Source: Phytophthora colocasiae
Taxonomy: Eukaryota > Oomycota > Peronosporomycetes > Peronosporales > Peronosporaceae
NCBI GenBank assembly: GCA_018806915.1
Contig: JAGKQI010000100.1
Span: 2,666,001 to 2,730,000, forward strand
Length of the DNA stretch: 64,000 nucleotides
Reading direction: 5' to 3'
Positions 61,473 to 64,000 of this stretch are shown piece after piece (the first letter of the stretch is position 1; each line of letters begins with the position of its first letter). The position numbers were made by a program, and so were the translations under genes. A model generated the notes under the pieces. That model worked only from the letters and a program-made list of their open reading frames with translations, ran no database searches and had not been told where the DNA came from.

Positions 61473-64000
61473 TTTATGCGGTCGCTGCTCTGGAAAAACT
61501 GGTTGATCAAGAACCGCCAGCCTGTTGCCACTGCGTGTGAGATCCTCGTGCCGACATTCTTCATTTTGTTGCTTGGAGTGCTTAAACTACTTACAGAGAC
61601 CGTGGATGTCCCACCTGGTTGGAGTGACGACGCTGGCAATTCAGCTGGTACCAGCTACAACCTGTTCCAACCGACAGGCCAGGATATCGAGTGGGTGGAC
61701 ACTGATCTGCCCAAATTCGCCCTGCACGAGTCCACTATGACTGGTCTCATGTTGAAGCTCGGACGTCAATCGATCGATGATGGTCTTCGTATGTATGAGC
61801 TGTCATCATCGGACTTGACTGCCTGTCGGACGGGAGTGATGGCTGAAGGACTGGTGAGCACGGACACGTCGTCGCCCTTCAGTGTGCCGACCGAATGTGG
61901 TGGGAAGGTCGTCCCGTACAAGATCGGTATCGCTCCAGACAACGCCTTCACTCGCAACTACTTTGCTGAGACCATGGATATGTGGTATCCTCGTGTGGAT
62001 CTGCTGAACTCGACCAGTTCTTCGCTGTCCATCCCGTCGTTCAAGGACAGCATCCAGTTCTTCGACTCGAACGACGCGTTGACAGACTACATCAAGAGTG
62101 ACAACTATGGAGACAATTTTGAGAACCCGAAGATCTACGCTGCTATTGTGTTTGACACGATCCCGAGTGGAGACGCGATTGGAACATTCGCGTCCATCGA
62201 GTACTCGCTGCGGTTAAACTCAACGCAAGGTGACGACATTGATTCTGTTGGTCGAGTACCGACTACGGACGGCTCTCAGAAGGACATTGTGACAGACTAC
62301 TACTCCGTCTACACTGTGACAGGGTTTATGACACTTCAGACGCTTGTCACTCGCTTCGTGACCTGCATGCCTGAATGGATTTCTTCCAACCAATCGACTA
62401 CCGGAATCTGCCAGCATGCACAGACCAGCGCTCTCAGTTCCTTTGATCTGGACAACACTCTGTTGGATGTTCTGGCTGAAGACAGCTTGATTCAAGAATC
62501 CCTTAGTGGACTCGGTTTGTCTGATGCTTCGACTCTTTTGGCTGGGCTGTCGAACACCACGAAGGAAGCTCTGCTAACTCCATTGAGGCAGGCCCCGCAA
62601 TCTGTTTTGGCCGCTACAGTGGCTCCGTTCCCGGTAGACACCTACACGAGCTCACCATTCTACGACAATGTGTCCAGTGTCTTCTCGATTGTGTTCGTCA
62701 TGGCGTACCTGTTCACGATCTCACGTATTCTCGTCGTCTTGATTCAAGAGAAAGAGCTACGACAGCGCGAGTTCATGAAGATTCTCGGTAAGGCTCGAGT
62801 GGGTGCATTCGTGGGTATGGTGGCATTTTTCGCCATGTACGCGATCTCCCAAGGCTATTCGGACAGCACTGCTGAAAGTTCCAAACGAGTGGGCTCCATT
62901 TTCTCACCTGTTGCACTCTCTCTGGGTGTTAATGTGCTGGCAAATGCGGAAAAGACTGGCGAAGGTGTACAGCTCTCGACTATGGACACTCTCAGCGACA
63001 ATTATCGCCTCAGTACGGCAATTGGGATGTTTGCTTTTGATACGATACTCTATACGGTCCTGGGACTATATCTTTCCAAAGTAATGCCCAAAGAGTATGG
63101 TACTTCCTTGAAATGGTACTTCCCCGTGTCTCCATCGTACTGGAGAAGCCGCAAGCAGCGGCAAGTGACTATAGAGGAGCCGTTAGACTCTTTATTGGAC
63201 AACATTGTAGTGGATTTGAACCCCGACTTTGAGCCTGTCAGTTCCGATCTTCGGGAGCAAGAGCACAACGGTGAGGCACTTACAGTCAAGCGTCTACGCA
63301 AGGTTTTCCAGGTCCCCGGTGGAGAGAAGGTGGCTGTTAAAGGTCTTGACATCTCAATGTACAAGGATCAGATCACTTGTCTGCTGGGTCACAATGGTGC
63401 TGGTAAGACCACGTTGATCTCCATGCTCACCGGTATGACTGCGCCTTCCAGTGGTAACGCCACGTACCGAGGCATGTCGATCAACGAGGACATGGACGAG
63501 ATGCGCCAGTCGCTCGGAATTTGTTTCCAGCACGACGTTCTCTTCCCTGAGTTGACAGTCCAGGAGCACCTCCAGTTCTTCGGACAGATCAAGGGATATG
63601 CGAATGAAGAGCTGCAAGCTGTGGTGGACAAACAGATCCGTGAGGTCGGTTTGACGGAGAAGCGCAACTCGAAACCCAACGACCTGTCTGGTGGTATGAA
63701 GCGTAAGTTGTCTGTGGCTGTTTCTCTACTGGGTGACAGCTCCCTGGTGTTCCTGGATGAACCGACTTCCGGTATGGATCCGTACAGTCGACGTAGTACG
63801 TGGGAGATCCTGCTGAACAACCGTAATGACCGTGTGATGGTGTTGACGACCCATTTCATGGACGAAGCTGACATTCTTGGTGACCGTATTGCCATCATGG
63901 CTGAAGGAGAGATGCGGTGCTGTGGATCCTCTCTCTTCCTGAAGAACCGCTTCGGTGCAGGCTACAACTTGACTCTGGTGAAGGACGATGCTAAGTGTGA

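Larger units (their letters stand above)
53826..64000 (+). pseudogene. ABCA-4: ABCA-type transporter with a Gypsy insertion at codon 25 (3' partial)
   Basis: Begins MTLQEKLMKTSSENL at 53826, reads 24 codons to SWTF, and is then interrupted by Gypsy-3; the gene resumes at 61473-61478 with MRSLLWKNW. From there the frame is open to the end of the window. It carries the first extracellular domain, TMD1, and NBD1 with GHNGAGKTT, LSGGMKRK, LVFLDEPTSGMD and the H-loop TTHFMDEADILGD. At about 62790 the text jumps from FMKILG to KARVGAFVG. Relative to ABCA-2 and ABCA-3, 65 codons (195 nt) holding two membrane helices are missing in frame. This copy is on the plus strand while copies 1-3 are on the minus strand. 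ABCA lipid transporter family; not functional as read. Confidence 0.85.

Noticed and set aside
62760..62810. GGTAAG in ABCA-4 as a splice donor
   Set aside because: The text resumes at once with transporter codons (KARVGAFVG) in frame; there is no acceptor and no intron in the other copies.
1..64000. CRISPR array, tRNA or rRNA genes
   Set aside because: No regularly spaced short repeats and no cloverleaf or rRNA signature were recognised by eye; repeats present are explained by mobile elements and ABCA copies.

Overview
The window reads as nuclear DNA of an oomycete, most likely a Phytophthora-type genome. The evidence is a Crinkler (CRN) effector N-terminal domain, oomycete bZIP/START-like (M96-like) regulator genes, very short GT-AG introns (47-86 nt), a tandem family of full-size ABCA transporters, and a dense load of chromodomain Gypsy elements plus a tyrosine-recombinase retrotransposon and a pogo-like DNA transposon. 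No rRNA, tRNA or CRISPR was recognised.

Layout. 1-2.8 kb: the 3' part of a gene joining a Uma2-type nuclease-fold domain to a C2H2 zinc finger, then a Crinkler gene whose N-terminal piece lies on the minus strand, back to back with its plus-strand body. 3.1-9.9 kb: the gene-dense part, with a decayed bZIP/START-like gene, a five-exon coiled-coil gene, an apparently intact bZIP/START-like paralogue and a four-exon armadillo-like gene, the last two diverging from a CCAAT-containing promoter. 10-64 kb: four ABCA loci (three on the minus strand, one on the plus strand running off the window) and a fifth relic, with two more M96-like fragments between them.

None of the ABCA copies is open as read. 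ABCA-1 has a 10-bp deletion in NBD1. ABCA-2 has two frameshifts and a 5.9-kb Gypsy element in the Walker A of NBD2. ABCA-3 has many small indels and a 5.2-kb Gypsy element in its first extracellular domain. ABCA-4 has a 7.6-kb Gypsy element at codon 25 and a 195-nt in-frame deletion in the first membrane domain. Each of the three LTR elements has 5-bp target duplications and nearly identical LTRs, so the insertions look young. All three elements lie in minus orientation, come from different families, and carry stops or frameshifts themselves.

Between ABCA-3 and ABCA-4 lie a pogo-like transposon with 26-bp inverted repeats and a TA duplication (41.7-43.6 kb), a truncated M96-like gene, an ABCA relic with a perfect 36-bp palindrome, about 1.9 kb of unassigned sequence, and a 6.1-kb Ngaro/PAT-type retrotransposon with the A1-ORFs-B1-A2-B2 split-direct-repeat layout. 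The picture is a recently amplified transporter array being broken up by mobile elements and small indels, with partial homogenisation between copies. Several 1-nt frameshifts could instead be assembly errors; that is noted where it matters.
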